Assembly: GCA_964648005.1 (NCBI GenBank)
Contig: CAZYKR010000028.1
Span: 1-24,336 of the forward strand
Origin: JAGQTE01 sp964648005
Lineage (GTDB): Bacteria > Actinomycetota > Acidimicrobiia > Acidimicrobiales > Acidimicrobilacustridaceae
DNA: 24,336 bases
Direction: 5' to 3'
Positions 15,456 through 22,616 of this stretch are shown one piece after another. Under the pieces are notes generated by a model. It ran no database searches and had not been told where the DNA came from. It worked only from the letters and a program-made list of their open reading frames with translations. Both the position numbers and the translations under genes were made by a program. Within the stretch, counting starts at the first letter, position 1. Each line of letters begins with the position of its first letter.

Positions 15456-16174
15456 TCACTCAGATCGACGCCTCTTGGGAGTCGCAGCTGGGCGTCGATC
15501 GGGCGATGCTGCGCAGCGGCGGCGTGCACGTCGTCGCGGCGCCCTTGGGGGCCAACGACGCGATGAGCGTCCTTCTCCATGCGACGTGCGTCGTTGTCGT
15601 GCCGGCAGACGAGGTCGAGTCGGCACGCGTTGCGCTCGCTGGACTCGACGCGAGGGCGGCCTTCACCGAGGACACGTTGCGGTCGCTCCTCGGCGCCAAC
15701 GCCCGCGTCGATGGACCCTCGTGGCACACCTACGTCACCGCGCGAACCTTCCTGGGCGCGCCCGATCGCATGGCAGTGCCCGTGGATGGCGGGGATGACT
15801 CGTTGCGCCGGTTCCTCGAGGACAACGAACTCGCCGACTGGGCCGAGAGCGGCTTCCCCCGCGATCCGGGCACGGCAGACCCAGCCACCACGCGGTTCTG
15901 GATCCTCCGCGAGCGGGGTCGGGTCGTTGCCGCGGGGAACCTGACCGACTGGCGCGGCGTTCCCGCGGACGTCGGCGTGCTCACGTCGCCTGCCGAGCGC
16001 GGGCGGGGTCTTGCCGGCCGTGTCGTTGCCACGATGGTGGCGTCGGCGCTGCCGACCGTCGGCATCGTTCGCTATCGAGCCCTGGCGTCCAACGTCGGGT
16101 CATGTGCGGTCGCGCGGCGTCTCGGGTTCGAGCGGCATGGGCAGAACTTCCGCGCCCGTCGTGCGACCGGGTGA
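15452..16174 (+). CDS. GNAT family N-acetyltransferase
   Basis: A 240-residue protein whose C-terminal third is a GNAT fold. Motif A is VGVLTSPAERGRGLAGRVV, with the acetyl-CoA pyrophosphate loop R183-x2-G186-x-A188. It is followed by RYRALASNVGSCAVARRLGF, the usual motif B helix where an Asn-x2-S-x3-A region precedes GF. The N-terminal 100 residues resemble the FR47-like or 'double' GNAT arrangement and may be a degenerate first domain. It would transfer acetyl from acetyl-CoA to an amine; the acceptor is unknown. The GTG at 15452 has neither a ribosome site nor a TAnnnT box, and it overlaps the VOC remnant, so the upstream region may be a fresh junction. Confidence 0.8.
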   Translation: MLTQIDASWESQLGVDRAMLRSGGVHVVAAPLGANDAMSVLLHATCVVVVPADEVESARVALAGLDARAAFTEDTLRSLLGANARVDGPSWHTYVTARTFLGAPDRMAVPVDGGDDSLRRFLEDNELADWAESGFPRDPGTADPATTRFWILRERGRVVAAGNLTDWRGVPADVGVLTSPAERGRGLAGRVVATMVASALPTVGIVRYRALASNVGSCAVARRLGFERHGQNFRARRATG

Positions 16175-16250
16175 TGCGCTCCTTCCGCCCCCGGTCTCCT
16201 CGTTCGGCAACGATGGGCCGGACCCGCAACCGATCAGAAGGGCACGACGA

Positions 16251-16712
16251 ATGAGCCGCCACGTACAGATCACCTTTGATGCCCACGATCCGCGAGCGCT
16301 GTCGTCGTTCTGGCGTGACGTGTTGGGCTATGTCCATCCGGGTCCGCCTGGAGTCGAGTTGCCGCCCGGAGCCGACCCGCTCGCGGCGTGGGACGACTTC
16401 TTGGCGAGCGTCGGTGTGCCTGCCGGGGAGCGCAACACGAGATCGGCCATCGAGGACCCAGACGGACACGGGCCCCGACTGTTTTTCCAGCAGGTGCCGG
16501 AGGGCAAGGTGGCCAAGAACCGCGTCCATCTTGATGTTCGTGCCGCTCCCGGGCTGAGCGGCGATCAGCGTATGGCAGCGCTCGAGACCGAATGCCTCCG
16601 CCTCGTTGCCCTTGGAGCGACTCGGCTGCGACGGGAGGAGCCCGCGCCGCCGTTGAGCGCCGGCTACATCGTGATGGCTGACCCCGAAGGCAACGAGTTC
16701 TGCCTCGACTGA
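16251..16712 (+). CDS. VOC family protein (glyoxalase-like domain)
   Basis: A 153-residue protein with one glyoxalase-like domain: SRHVQITFDAHDPRALSSFW at the start (the first beta-alpha unit), IEDPDGHGPRLFFQQVPEGK in the middle, NRVHLDVR (the second half begins), and ADPEGNEFCL at the end, the classic closing strand. Family members bind a metal through residues of both halves; here the likely ligands are His4, His94-type positions and the final Glu. The function could be antibiotic resistance, isomerase or lyase; nothing decides. The ATG at 16251 has GAAGGG 8 nt upstream. The gene lies 76 bp after the acetyltransferase gene. Confidence 0.83.
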   Translation: MSRHVQITFDAHDPRALSSFWRDVLGYVHPGPPGVELPPGADPLAAWDDFLASVGVPAGERNTRSAIEDPDGHGPRLFFQQVPEGKVAKNRVHLDVRAAPGLSGDQRMAALETECLRLVALGATRLRREEPAPPLSAGYIVMADPEGNEFCLD

Positions 16713-16792
16713 TCACGGAGCGGGTTCTGCCCGGGCCTGCCTCGGCGACGGGGACGAAGCAGCCCGGGCAGGCCAGGTGCGAGGATCTGGCC

Positions 16793-17668
16793 ATGCAGCC
16801 CGCGGCGACGGCGTTCTATGCAACTCCGGGGCGTCACAGCGACGTGCGTCGGTTCGGCCTCGCAGTGGCGGGGGTTGAGGACGCCGTGGCGATCGTGCAG
16901 GGCCTGCTCGTGTACGACCTCGTCGCCAAGGCCGTCTACGACGTTGATCTGACCGTCGACCAAGCCGCTGCGGTGCAGGAGCGCGACGCCGCGACGCTGC
17001 TGCAGCGCGCGCTCGCCGTCGATCCCCGTCCCCTCGACGAGCCTCGCAAGCCCGGGGAGCGCCTCGGGGGGCGGTGCAGCACGTTCACGTTGTTGACGGT
17101 CGCGCTGTTGCGGTCGGTGGGGATCCCGGCGAGGTCACGGTGCGGGTTCGGCACCTACTTCGTGCCCGGCTACCACGAGGACCATTGGGTGGCCGAGTAC
17201 TGGGACGCGGCGCAGAGATGCTGGACGATGGTCGACGCGCAGCTCGACCCGACCTGGCTCCGATTGATCGGGATGGACGCCGAGATCCCGGTGTCGGTCG
17301 GGCCGGAGCAGTTCGTGACCGCAGGGCACGCGTGGCAGGCCTGGCGCAACGGACAGCTCGACGCCGACCGGTGCGGGTTGTCGTCGATCGGGGAGCACGG
17401 GGCGTTCTGGATCGCGGGCAACCTGCGTCTCGACCTGGCCGCGCTGAACAAGGTCGAGATGCTGCCATGGGACGTGTGGGGCGCGGGTTGGGAGCCGCCG
17501 GAGCAGGCCGACCCCGAGCTGCTGGCCGTCTTCGACGCGGTGGCCGAGCTCACCGTGAACCCGGACGAGCGCTTCGACGAGCTTCGTGACCGCTATGACG
17601 CCGACCCGTCGCTGCGAATGGACGGCTCGGTGTTCAACGTGGCGCTCGGCGAACACCAACAGGTCTGA
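16793..17668 (+). CDS. Transglutaminase-like cysteine peptidase-fold protein
   Basis: A 291-residue cytoplasmic protein with a transglutaminase core. The catalytic Cys95 lies in RLGGRCSTFTLLTVALLRSVGIPAR, the usual strand-helix setting (quoted here only as residues 90-114). His131 is in EDHWVAEYWD, and Asp148 in WTMVDAQLD completes the triad. Bacterial members act as proteases or amide-bond enzymes on proteins; the substrate is unknown. The C-terminal 100 residues (GNLRLDLAALNKVEMLPWD) form an added helical region found in many actinobacterial homologues. The ATG at 16793 has GAGGA 7 nt upstream. Confidence 0.82.
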   Translation: MQPAATAFYATPGRHSDVRRFGLAVAGVEDAVAIVQGLLVYDLVAKAVYDVDLTVDQAAAVQERDAATLLQRALAVDPRPLDEPRKPGERLGGRCSTFTLLTVALLRSVGIPARSRCGFGTYFVPGYHEDHWVAEYWDAAQRCWTMVDAQLDPTWLRLIGMDAEIPVSVGPEQFVTAGHAWQAWRNGQLDADRCGLSSIGEHGAFWIAGNLRLDLAALNKVEMLPWDVWGAGWEPPEQADPELLAVFDAVAELTVNPDERFDELRDRYDADPSLRMDGSVFNVALGEHQQV

Positions 17669-17690
17669 GCAACAGGGCCGCCCCGAAGGG

Positions 17691-18368
17691 TCACGTTGCT
17701 GTGGCGATGGCCTCGGCAGTTATCGCGGTGAGCGCACCGGGCGCCTCGAGCGGCACGTAGTGCCCGACGCCACCGACGCAGTGGAACGATGCATTGGGCA
17801 GTCTGCTCGCGAGGTGTCGACCGCGTTCCGGCTTGATGTCGTACTCGCCGTACACCACCGATACGAGCCCAGGCCAGGACGCGAGGAAGGCGTCGCGGTC
17901 CGGCCTCCCGTGAAAGGCTCGAACCCCGTCGGCGATCGCATGCTCGCCCTGTGCCGACGCGGCGAGCCAGCCCCGCTCGATGACGTCCGCCGGCACGTTC
18001 GGTCCGAAGAGTGGGAGCCAGTAGCGCTCCCACGCTGGTAGAAGGCCTTCGCTCGCGAGCGTCTGCAGCGCCTCGTCTCGGAGGTCGGGTTCCGGACGAA
18101 CCCCGGGCTTAGTTCCACAGAGGACCAACGCCTTGACCTTCGTAGGGGCGAGGCGGGCGACCTCGATCGCGCACGAGCCGCCGATCGAGTTGCCGACCAC
18201 GACGATCGGACCATCACCGACGCTGTCGAGCGCTGCTTCAGCCCAAGCGCTGATCTGATCACCCGCGCTGTACAACGTCGGAGCCATACAGGCCTCGCCG
18301 AGAGCACCGATGTCGTCCGGGAAGATGGATCCGTCGAGTGGGAGCGGGTGGAGGAGGAGCAGATACAT
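17691..18368 (-). CDS. Alpha/beta hydrolase
   Basis: A 225-residue alpha/beta-fold hydrolase. The start is the compact strand MYLLLLHPLPLDGSIF; the nucleophile elbow is GNSIGG with Ser61 (G-x-S-x-G), the acid is Asp177 in YGEYDIKPE, and the catalytic His203 is in GVGHYVPLE. The oxyanion-hole HPLPLDG at 7-13 replaces the more usual HGxG. The cap region (about 88-165) is short and helical. It could be an esterase or C-C hydrolase; the substrate is open. The ATG at 18368 is favoured by GAGG 6 nt upstream; a longer frame reaches 18566, but that extra part has no homology-like character. It converges on the transglutaminase-like gene. Confidence 0.82.
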   Translation of the reverse strand: MYLLLLHPLPLDGSIFPDDIGALGEACMAPTLYSAGDQISAWAEAALDSVGDGPIVVVGNSIGGSCAIEVARLAPTKVKALVLCGTKPGVRPEPDLRDEALQTLASEGLLPAWERYWLPLFGPNVPADVIERGWLAASAQGEHAIADGVRAFHGRPDRDAFLASWPGLVSVVYGEYDIKPERGRHLASRLPNASFHCVGGVGHYVPLEAPGALTAITAEAIATAT

Positions 18369-18509
18369 CGCGACCTCATCCTGCCGTGGCGCGGCGACCG
18401 CGTCACCGAACGCCGGCACGCCGCAGGCCGGACGGAGGTGCGGTCGGAGTGTCGTGCCGTCGGGACGAAGAGCGGTTCGACCCGTTGTGCCCATAGACGA
18501 TCCGCCATA

Positions 18510-18524
18510 GGCATGCGTCATGCC
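18510..18524. promoter_or_regulatory. Inverted repeat upstream of the decayed toxin-antitoxin genes
   Basis: GGCATG-CGT-CATGCC is a perfect 6-bp inverted repeat with a 3-bp centre. It lies just before the XRE-nucleotidyltransferase gene, where an autoregulatory operator of an XRE antitoxin would be expected. Function is inferred from position only. Confidence 0.35.
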
Positions 18525-18568
18525 CGTACGCCGCTGCCCTCCTTCGTTCGGCTCGTGAGTCAGCACAC

Positions 18569-19036
18569 TTGTCGCAGAACGACCTCGCCCGGCGAGCCGG
18601 CGTGGCCCAGTCGGTGATCAGCACCTACGAGTCGGGCCGGAGAGAGCCAAGCCTGCCCACGTTGACCGGGCTGATCGAAGCCACTTGGTCACCAGCTCGA
18701 TATCGGGATCGTCGCCTCCCCGGACATCCACGAGCTCTCCCCGATTCGCCGCTCGCTCGACGACTGCGGCAACGACGCACAGCGATCCTCCGGGCAGCCG
18801 AGAACCGACGAGCCCACAACGCACGGGTCTTCGGGAGCGTTGCTCGCGGTGACGACGTGCCGTCGAGCGATGTCGACCTGCTGGTCGACCTCGACGAAGG
18901 GGTCGGGTTGCTCGGCCTCATCGGCCTCGATCGAGAGCTCTCCGAGCTGCTGGGCGTTGACGTGGACGTCGTGCCTGCCGATTCGCTCAGGCCTCGCATC
19001 CGCGAGCGGGTCGAGAGCGGGGCGGTGCCACTGTGA
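18569..19036 (+). pseudogene. XRE-nucleotidyltransferase (MNT antitoxin) with compensating frameshifts
   Basis: The sequence encodes an XRE helix-turn-helix (SQNDLARRAGVAQSVISTYE) followed by a minimal nucleotidyltransferase (RVFGSVARGDD, then SSDVDLLVDL: Gly89-Ser90 with Asp101-x-Asp103). MNT proteins AMPylate and silence HepT toxins. Two faults are visible. An extra T near 18686 shifts the linker, so GHQLDIGIVASPDIHE is readable only in the +1 frame, and near 18730-18738 the original frame returns at LPDSPLARRL. In-frame coding upstream (LLRSARESAHLSQ) extends to about 18539 without ATG or GTG, so only TTG at 18569 remains as a start. The stop overlaps the HepT start by 4 bp. An assembly error is possible. 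Confidence 0.62.
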
Positions 19037-19254
19037 GCAGACGCGACGATGAACGGCTCGCCGACGTCATCGCGGACGAGCCAGAGATCCCGTGGCGGGA
19101 CGTCGCCGGGATGCGGGACCACCTCCCCCACCGATACTTCGACACCGCGCACTCGATCGTGCAGGGAACGGTCGACCACGACCTCCCGCCGCTGCTCGCC
19201 GCAGCTCGACGGCTTCTGGACCAGATCGGTCCGAGCTTCGACGCGAGCACCTGA
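19033..19254 (+). pseudogene. HepT-like HEPN toxin with internal deletion
   Basis: A 73-residue reading frame overlapping the previous stop (GTGA). The beginning (MSRRDDERLADVIA) matches the usual start of HepT, and the rest (EPEIPWRDVAGMRDHLPHRY, then FDTAHSIVQGTVDHDLPPLL) matches the last two helices. About 45 residues that normally lie between are absent. The RNase motif R-x4-H survives as Arg28 to His33. HepT proteins are normally about 115-120 residues and are RNases silenced by MNT AMPylation of the tyrosine in the YF box (Tyr35 here). With helices missing, folding and activity are doubtful, so a remnant is more likely than a functional toxin. Confidence 0.6.
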
Positions 19255-19291
19255 ACAGCCGATGCTCCGTTGGGTTGGCACAACAAACCAG

Positions 19292-19333
19292 TGGAGCTGA
19301 TGGGACTCGAACCCACGACCCCCTTCTTGCAAA
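19292..19333 (-). other. 3' fragment of tRNA-Ala(UGC): putative att site
   Basis: The minus strand reads from the anticodon loop (TTTGCAA, anticodon TGC) through the variable region, the T-arm (GTGGG-TTCGAGT-CCCAT) and the 3' acceptor strand ending CAGCTCCA. The 5' half of the tRNA is absent: the bases before TTTGCAA (GCTGC) cannot pair with the GAAGG that follows. Tyrosine integrases use exactly this 3' part of tRNA genes as att sequence. A lone 3' copy marks the distal end of an integrated element, which should lie at higher coordinates given the orientation. Confidence 0.65.
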
Positions 19334-19726
19334 GCAGCGGCGTGGTTGTCCAATGAGCGTCTGAGGGTGTCGATCTCGATCGGCTCGTGCCGTCGTGTTC
19401 GGCGTGAACGAGCAGGTCAGCAGGGGGTCGAGCGTCCGACTCGTGCCATCGAGTGCGAGCGAGTCGCGACGGTCGTCGCGTGGTCGGCCGATTGCGATCG
19501 CGGGGTCGCTGGCTACGTTTCTGGCTACGTCGCGCGGCGGGGAATCGGCGCCGTTGACCCCCTGAGGATTCCGAAGAAGCTCAATAGCGCGACCGGCGCG
19601 ACGTTGCCGAACGTAGCCAGCTGCCGGTCATCCTTCGGCCGTGCCCCAAGGTGCAAGCCGGGTTCAGCGGACGGGCGTGCCGGTCCCGTGGCTGGAGCTT
19701 CTCTGGCGGGGAGTCGGCGACGACCC
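19334..19726. other. Gene-poor stretch beside the att site
   Basis: About 390 bp with no convincing coding region in any frame; plausible long frames have unnatural composition. It holds two tandem GGCTACGT units and an inverted copy about 90 bp away, described separately. It lies between the tRNA fragment and the first minus-strand gene. Confidence 0.4.
19508..19621. repeat. GGCTACGT direct and inverted repeats
   Basis: GCTGGCTACGTT at 19508-19519 is followed by CTGGCTACGT at 19521-19530, and its exact reverse complement AACGTAGCCAGC lies at 19610-19621. The perfect 12-bp inverted pair is about 180-330 bp from the tRNA fragment. This spacing would suit arm-type integrase sites of an attachment region, but that role is inferred. 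Confidence 0.45.
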
Positions 19727-19975
19727 TCACGAAAGCCGGGCGTGATCCTGTCGAGCCTGCTCGCTCGCCCGCTGGAAGTCGTCCCAGTCGATGTCCGGGA
19801 GGTCAGGTAGCGAGCCGGCGAGGTTGGGGGGTGCGCTGCCGGACGGCCCGTGTGCCTCGAACAAGTGCAGGCGGCTGCCAGGGCGAATGCCGAGCCTCGC
19901 GAGCTGGTCGGCGGGGATGCTCCCGTCCTCGGCCACGACGAGCTCGAACTCATCAGAGGGATCACGTGTGCTCAC
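19727..19975 (-). CDS. AbrB/MazE-like antitoxin domain protein
   Basis: An 82-residue protein. The N-terminal half (FELVVAEDGSIPADQLARLG, then IRPGSRLHLFE) has the swapped-hairpin pattern of AbrB/MazE DNA-binding domains: a Gly-x-I-P turn followed by LGIRPGS. The C-terminal half (PDIDWDDFQRASEQARQDH) is an amphipathic tail as in antitoxins that bind a toxin groove. No cognate PIN or MazF toxin is adjacent; the neighbour is the AbiEii gene 120 bp upstream. The GTG at 19975 is supported by TACCAT ending 6 nt before it on the minus strand. It may be an orphan antitoxin or a regulator for the element. Confidence 0.6.
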   Translation of the reverse strand: MSTRDPSDEFELVVAEDGSIPADQLARLGIRPGSRLHLFEAHGPSGSAPPNLAGSLPDLPDIDWDDFQRASEQARQDHARLS

Positions 19976-20096
19976 GGGCCGATGGTACGACCACCGCACC
20001 ACGTGGACCCCCTCTCTCGCTTCGACGCTGGGGCAGAAGGGTCTCAACCTGAGACGCAGTTGTCCGTCGTGAGAGCAGTCCGCGAGACGCCGGGTG

Positions 20097-20951
20097 TCAA
20101 CCTCGGTATGCCTTGATCAGGTCGTCGACGTAGCCGTGAGCGTCGGCGGCGGCCGCGTCGAGATCGTCGCCGTCGATGCGGTCGAAGTCGGCTGCTCGCC
20201 TTGGTCCGAGGTGGCCGGGCGTCTCGAAGTCTCGTGCGAGAAGTGCAACCGCCTCGTCGACGATTTCGGGGTGTTTGGCGGCGTGCGATTGCAGCTTTGC
20301 CGCGACCTCGGCCGCGCCGCCCGGCGTGCCGCGGATGACGTAAACGAGATCGAACGCGTCCTTCGGCTCGCTTCGATCCGCGAAGGCGAAGGCCTTGAGG
20401 ACGGTGAAGGCGCCCGGCCCGCAGACGGGTACTTCGCGCGTGGCTTCCTCTCCGGTGAGTGTGGTGCCGGCGATCGTGACTTGGGACCGCTCGTTGAACG
20501 CGAGCTCGAGGCCGCGTGTGACGAGCGCGCCGAAGTCGGGCTCGAGATTCTGGACGCGCCGGGTGGGGTCTTGGCCAGGAGCCGGAGGCATCAAGAAGTC
20601 GACCTTCAGGTCACCGAGTCGCCATCGTTGGACCGTCGGGTTGCCGGCTGCGTTCTCGTCCGGTTCGAAGCCCTCGGCGCGAAGTCGTGCGCTGATCTCG
20701 GTGTAGCGCTGGTCGTCGAGCACGGCGATCGAGAGCCCGAGGTCGAGGTCGTTGGTTCCCGGGTGGTCCTCGTCGGTGTCGCTTGGCTCGGCGCGCTGCG
20801 CGTCGATCAGCAGGCTCGGTACGAGGCCTCCCACGATGACGACGTCATCGAGGTAGGCGCCCAAGGTGACGGCCACCGTCAGGCATGCCGATCGGACGAG
20901 TTCGGTCTCTTCGCTCGTGTAGCCGGAGCGGTGGCGTGGCTTCTCATTCAT
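20097..20951 (-). CDS. AbiEii-family nucleotidyltransferase toxin
   Basis: A 284-residue protein of the AbiEii/AbiGii type IV toxin group. The nucleotidyltransferase core shows IVGGLVPSLLI at about 39-49 (the GG motif) and TNDLDLGL at 66-73 with Asp68-x-Asp70, then KVDFL with Asp118. The second conserved block is VLKAFAFADRSEPKDAFDLV at 184-203, with Lys186, Arg193, Lys197 and Asp198, the usual K...R...KDxxDL arrangement. All expected catalytic residues appear present. In the characterised family such toxins halt growth on phage infection; some relatives modify tRNA acceptor ends. Its start overlaps the AbiEi stop by 8 bp, so the two are translated from one message. Confidence 0.8.
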   Translation of the reverse strand: MNEKPRHRSGYTSEETELVRSACLTVAVTLGAYLDDVVIVGGLVPSLLIDAQRAEPSDTDEDHPGTNDLDLGLSIAVLDDQRYTEISARLRAEGFEPDENAAGNPTVQRWRLGDLKVDFLMPPAPGQDPTRRVQNLEPDFGALVTRGLELAFNERSQVTIAGTTLTGEEATREVPVCGPGAFTVLKAFAFADRSEPKDAFDLVYVIRGTPGGAAEVAAKLQSHAAKHPEIVDEAVALLARDFETPGHLGPRRAADFDRIDGDDLDAAAADAHGYVDDLIKAYRG

Positions 20952-21993
20952 GGGGACTCCACAGGCGATGGTCCTCGCGCAGCTGAGCAGCGGCCTCCTT
21001 GGCGCGCTCCGGCAGATGGAGGAGGTCGAGGTAGATCTGCGCCGGGCTCACGCACGGGAGTCCATCCCCTTGGCGCTGCCCTTCGAACACCCCGTCGTCG
21101 TCCGGGCCGATCAGTTGGACGTTCGCTCCCTGCTCGTTGCGGCGCATGTCGACCTTCTCCGCGGCGTCGCGAGGATCGCCCTTCACGTAGACGCTGCACA
21201 ACCGGAATCGAGCGTGCTTGTCGAGCGCCCATGCGGCGGGCAGACCGGTGAAGGCGTGTTGGATGCGCGCTTCGTTGAGTCGTGCGTTCAGCTCGGAAGC
21301 GAGGTCTGCGCCGGCGCCCGTCAGGTGGCCGACGACGATGTCGTGGCGGTCGAAGCGGTAGTCGTCGGCCCAGGCATCGAGAAGCAGTTCGGGGTCGCGG
21401 GGCCTGAACACCGAGGCGCGATGGTCCAGCAGCTCGTCGTCACCCAATCGCCTGACGACGCGGGACAGGTGTCCGTCGTCGAGCCCGGTCGCTTCGGCGA
21501 GGTCCTTCTGGCGCCACCAGCGCCACGGGTCGATGAGCATCAGCCGGGTCACGCGCGCGCTCTTCGGTGCGAACGGCGACGATGGCCGCCCGCGCCGCGG
21601 GAAGCGGTTCGGCCTTCCTTCCACCCATACGTACAGGTTGTGGCCGCGCAAGCGGGCGTTCCCAGAGAGATCGACCCAGTCGAGGTCGCGCAGAGCGGCG
21701 GTCTCGGCGCCGGCGTTCGTCATGTGGGGGACGACGAGGAGCGGCGCGGAATCCGAGTCCGCTCGCTCGAGGTGACGGAGGCGGTCTGCAGCGGCGGCGA
21801 CGGCTCCCGGGCTGCTCGAGTTCTTGATTTCCACCAGCCACTTGTGGTGCGGCGCCTCGACGATCGCATCGAGCCCCTGGTCGTCCGTCGGCGGGACACT
21901 GAGCCGGACGTCGTCAGCGCTCACGTCGAGCAAGGACGCGAACAGGGTTGGCAGCTCGTGCAGCGCCTTGCTCTCGAACTCTCTTGCCTGCAT
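20944..21993 (-). CDS. AbiEi-family antitoxin/autorepressor with PD-(D/E)xK-like N-terminus
   Basis: A 349-residue protein. Residues 1-130 contain DDQGLDAIVEAPHH and WLVEIKNSSS: Asp42, Glu55 and Lys57 are spaced as in PD-(D/E)xK nuclease folds. This is followed by LLVVPHMTNAGAETAALRDL and the block DWVDLSGNARL. A winged-helix region lies at about 148-190 (DLAEATGLDDGHLSRVVRRL), and a C-terminal domain follows. AbiEi antitoxins bind their own promoter and repress it; the toxin gene follows with an 8-bp overlap. The ATG at 21993 has AGGGGG upstream. Whether the nuclease-like residues act catalytically or only give the fold is unknown. Confidence 0.75.
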   Translation of the reverse strand: MQAREFESKALHELPTLFASLLDVSADDVRLSVPPTDDQGLDAIVEAPHHKWLVEIKNSSSPGAVAAAADRLRHLERADSDSAPLLVVPHMTNAGAETAALRDLDWVDLSGNARLRGHNLYVWVEGRPNRFPRRGRPSSPFAPKSARVTRLMLIDPWRWWRQKDLAEATGLDDGHLSRVVRRLGDDELLDHRASVFRPRDPELLLDAWADDYRFDRHDIVVGHLTGAGADLASELNARLNEARIQHAFTGLPAAWALDKHARFRLCSVYVKGDPRDAAEKVDMRRNEQGANVQLIGPDDDGVFEGQRQGDGLPCVSPAQIYLDLLHLPERAKEAAAQLREDHRLWSPHE

Positions 21994-22028
21994 GATCCGT
22001 GCCCCCTGCGATAGTGAGCAGGAGATGG

Positions 22029-22058
22029 AGTTTAGACAGGGCTCCTGCCTAAAAGCAA
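22029..22058 (-). promoter_or_regulatory. abiE promoter with palindromic operator between -35 and -10
   Basis: On the minus strand TTGCTT (22058-22053) and TAAACT (22034-22029) are 18 bp apart. The space between them is filled by a 23-bp near-palindrome at 22031-22053: arms TTTAGxCAGG and CCTGxCTAAA with one mismatch and a 3-bp centre. Related TCCTG/CAGGA half-sites continue to 22097. A repressor here would block RNA polymerase directly. Confidence 0.6.
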
Positions 22059-22133
22059 TGTCCTGTAGTCCGGTGCAGGAGCGCTAGTTTATGCAGGAAT
22101 CCTCGGGCGGGCTCGCTGGAGAGCCCGGCGAGG

Positions 22134-22616
22134 TCAGCAGATCGGTTCGGCGATGCGCGCCGTGATGCTGAAGCCGGGCGAGGTGTCCCACTCTTGGATG
22201 TGAACGCGCACGGTGTAGTCGCCGTACTGACGCTGAAGGACGCCCGGAGCGTCGGCGCTGTCGGTCCACCCCTGTTCGCGCCACGCCGGGAAGTAATAGT
22301 CGTGAAGGGTGTCGAGGTTGGAAGCGGTGAGCACACCCTTCTCCCAGCGGTAGTCCGCAAATCCCTCGGGTTCGGCGTCGCCGTCGAAGCTGTCGCGCGC
22401 ACAAGCGTTGGCCCCTCGACTCCACAAGGCGGCGCTTCCTGGTGCCGGGACTGTCGAGAGGTCTGCAATAGCCCGCTCGAGCTCTGCCTTCCCGTCGTCA
22501 GCGTTCCGTCCGATCCAGGCCAGGCCACCGACGACAAGCAGGATCCCGGCAGTGATTGACGCATCCACGAGGATCACCTCACGTCGCGTGACCTCACTCA
22601 GCCGGAAGAACGACAC
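22134..22616 (-). CDS. Single-pass membrane protein, function unknown
   Basis: A 160-residue protein with one membrane segment at about residues 20-36 (ITAGILLVVGGLAWIG) and a soluble C-terminal domain. The domain contains Trp/Tyr-rich stretches (DYRWEKGVLTAS, HDYYFPAWREQGW) and ends in IAEPIC; it has two Cys (one near residue 72 and the last residue). No family is recognised. The GTG at 22616 is the first start before the hydrophobic segment and lies 5 nt after a TACCGT box. It sits between the relaxase remnant and the AbiE operon on the same strand, so it may belong to the mobile element. Confidence 0.6.
   Translation of the reverse strand: MSFFRLSEVTRREVILVDASITAGILLVVGGLAWIGRNADDGKAELERAIADLSTVPAPGSAALWSRGANACARDSFDGDAEPEGFADYRWEKGVLTASNLDTLHDYYFPAWREQGWTDSADAPGVLQRQYGDYTVRVHIQEWDTSPGFSITARIAEPIC

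Noticed and set aside
16728..16774. GCCCGGGC-type inverted repeats before the transglutaminase gene
   Set aside because: Several alternative stems are possible with a 25-nt loop and no T-tract. In DNA this GC-rich such pairings are frequent by chance, so neither terminator nor operator is called.
19292..19400. Complete tRNA gene at the tRNA-like sequence
   Set aside because: No D-arm or 5' acceptor strand is found, and the anticodon stem cannot form on the 5' side; only the 3' part is present.
19346..19810. Plus-strand frame starting beside the tRNA fragment
   Set aside because: Unnatural residue mix, no motif, and it overlaps the better-supported antitoxin gene on the other strand.
20094..21251. 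Long plus-strand frame opposite the AbiE genes
   Set aside because: Antisense to the AbiEii toxin and AbiEi antitoxin, which show clear catalytic and fold motifs on the minus strand.
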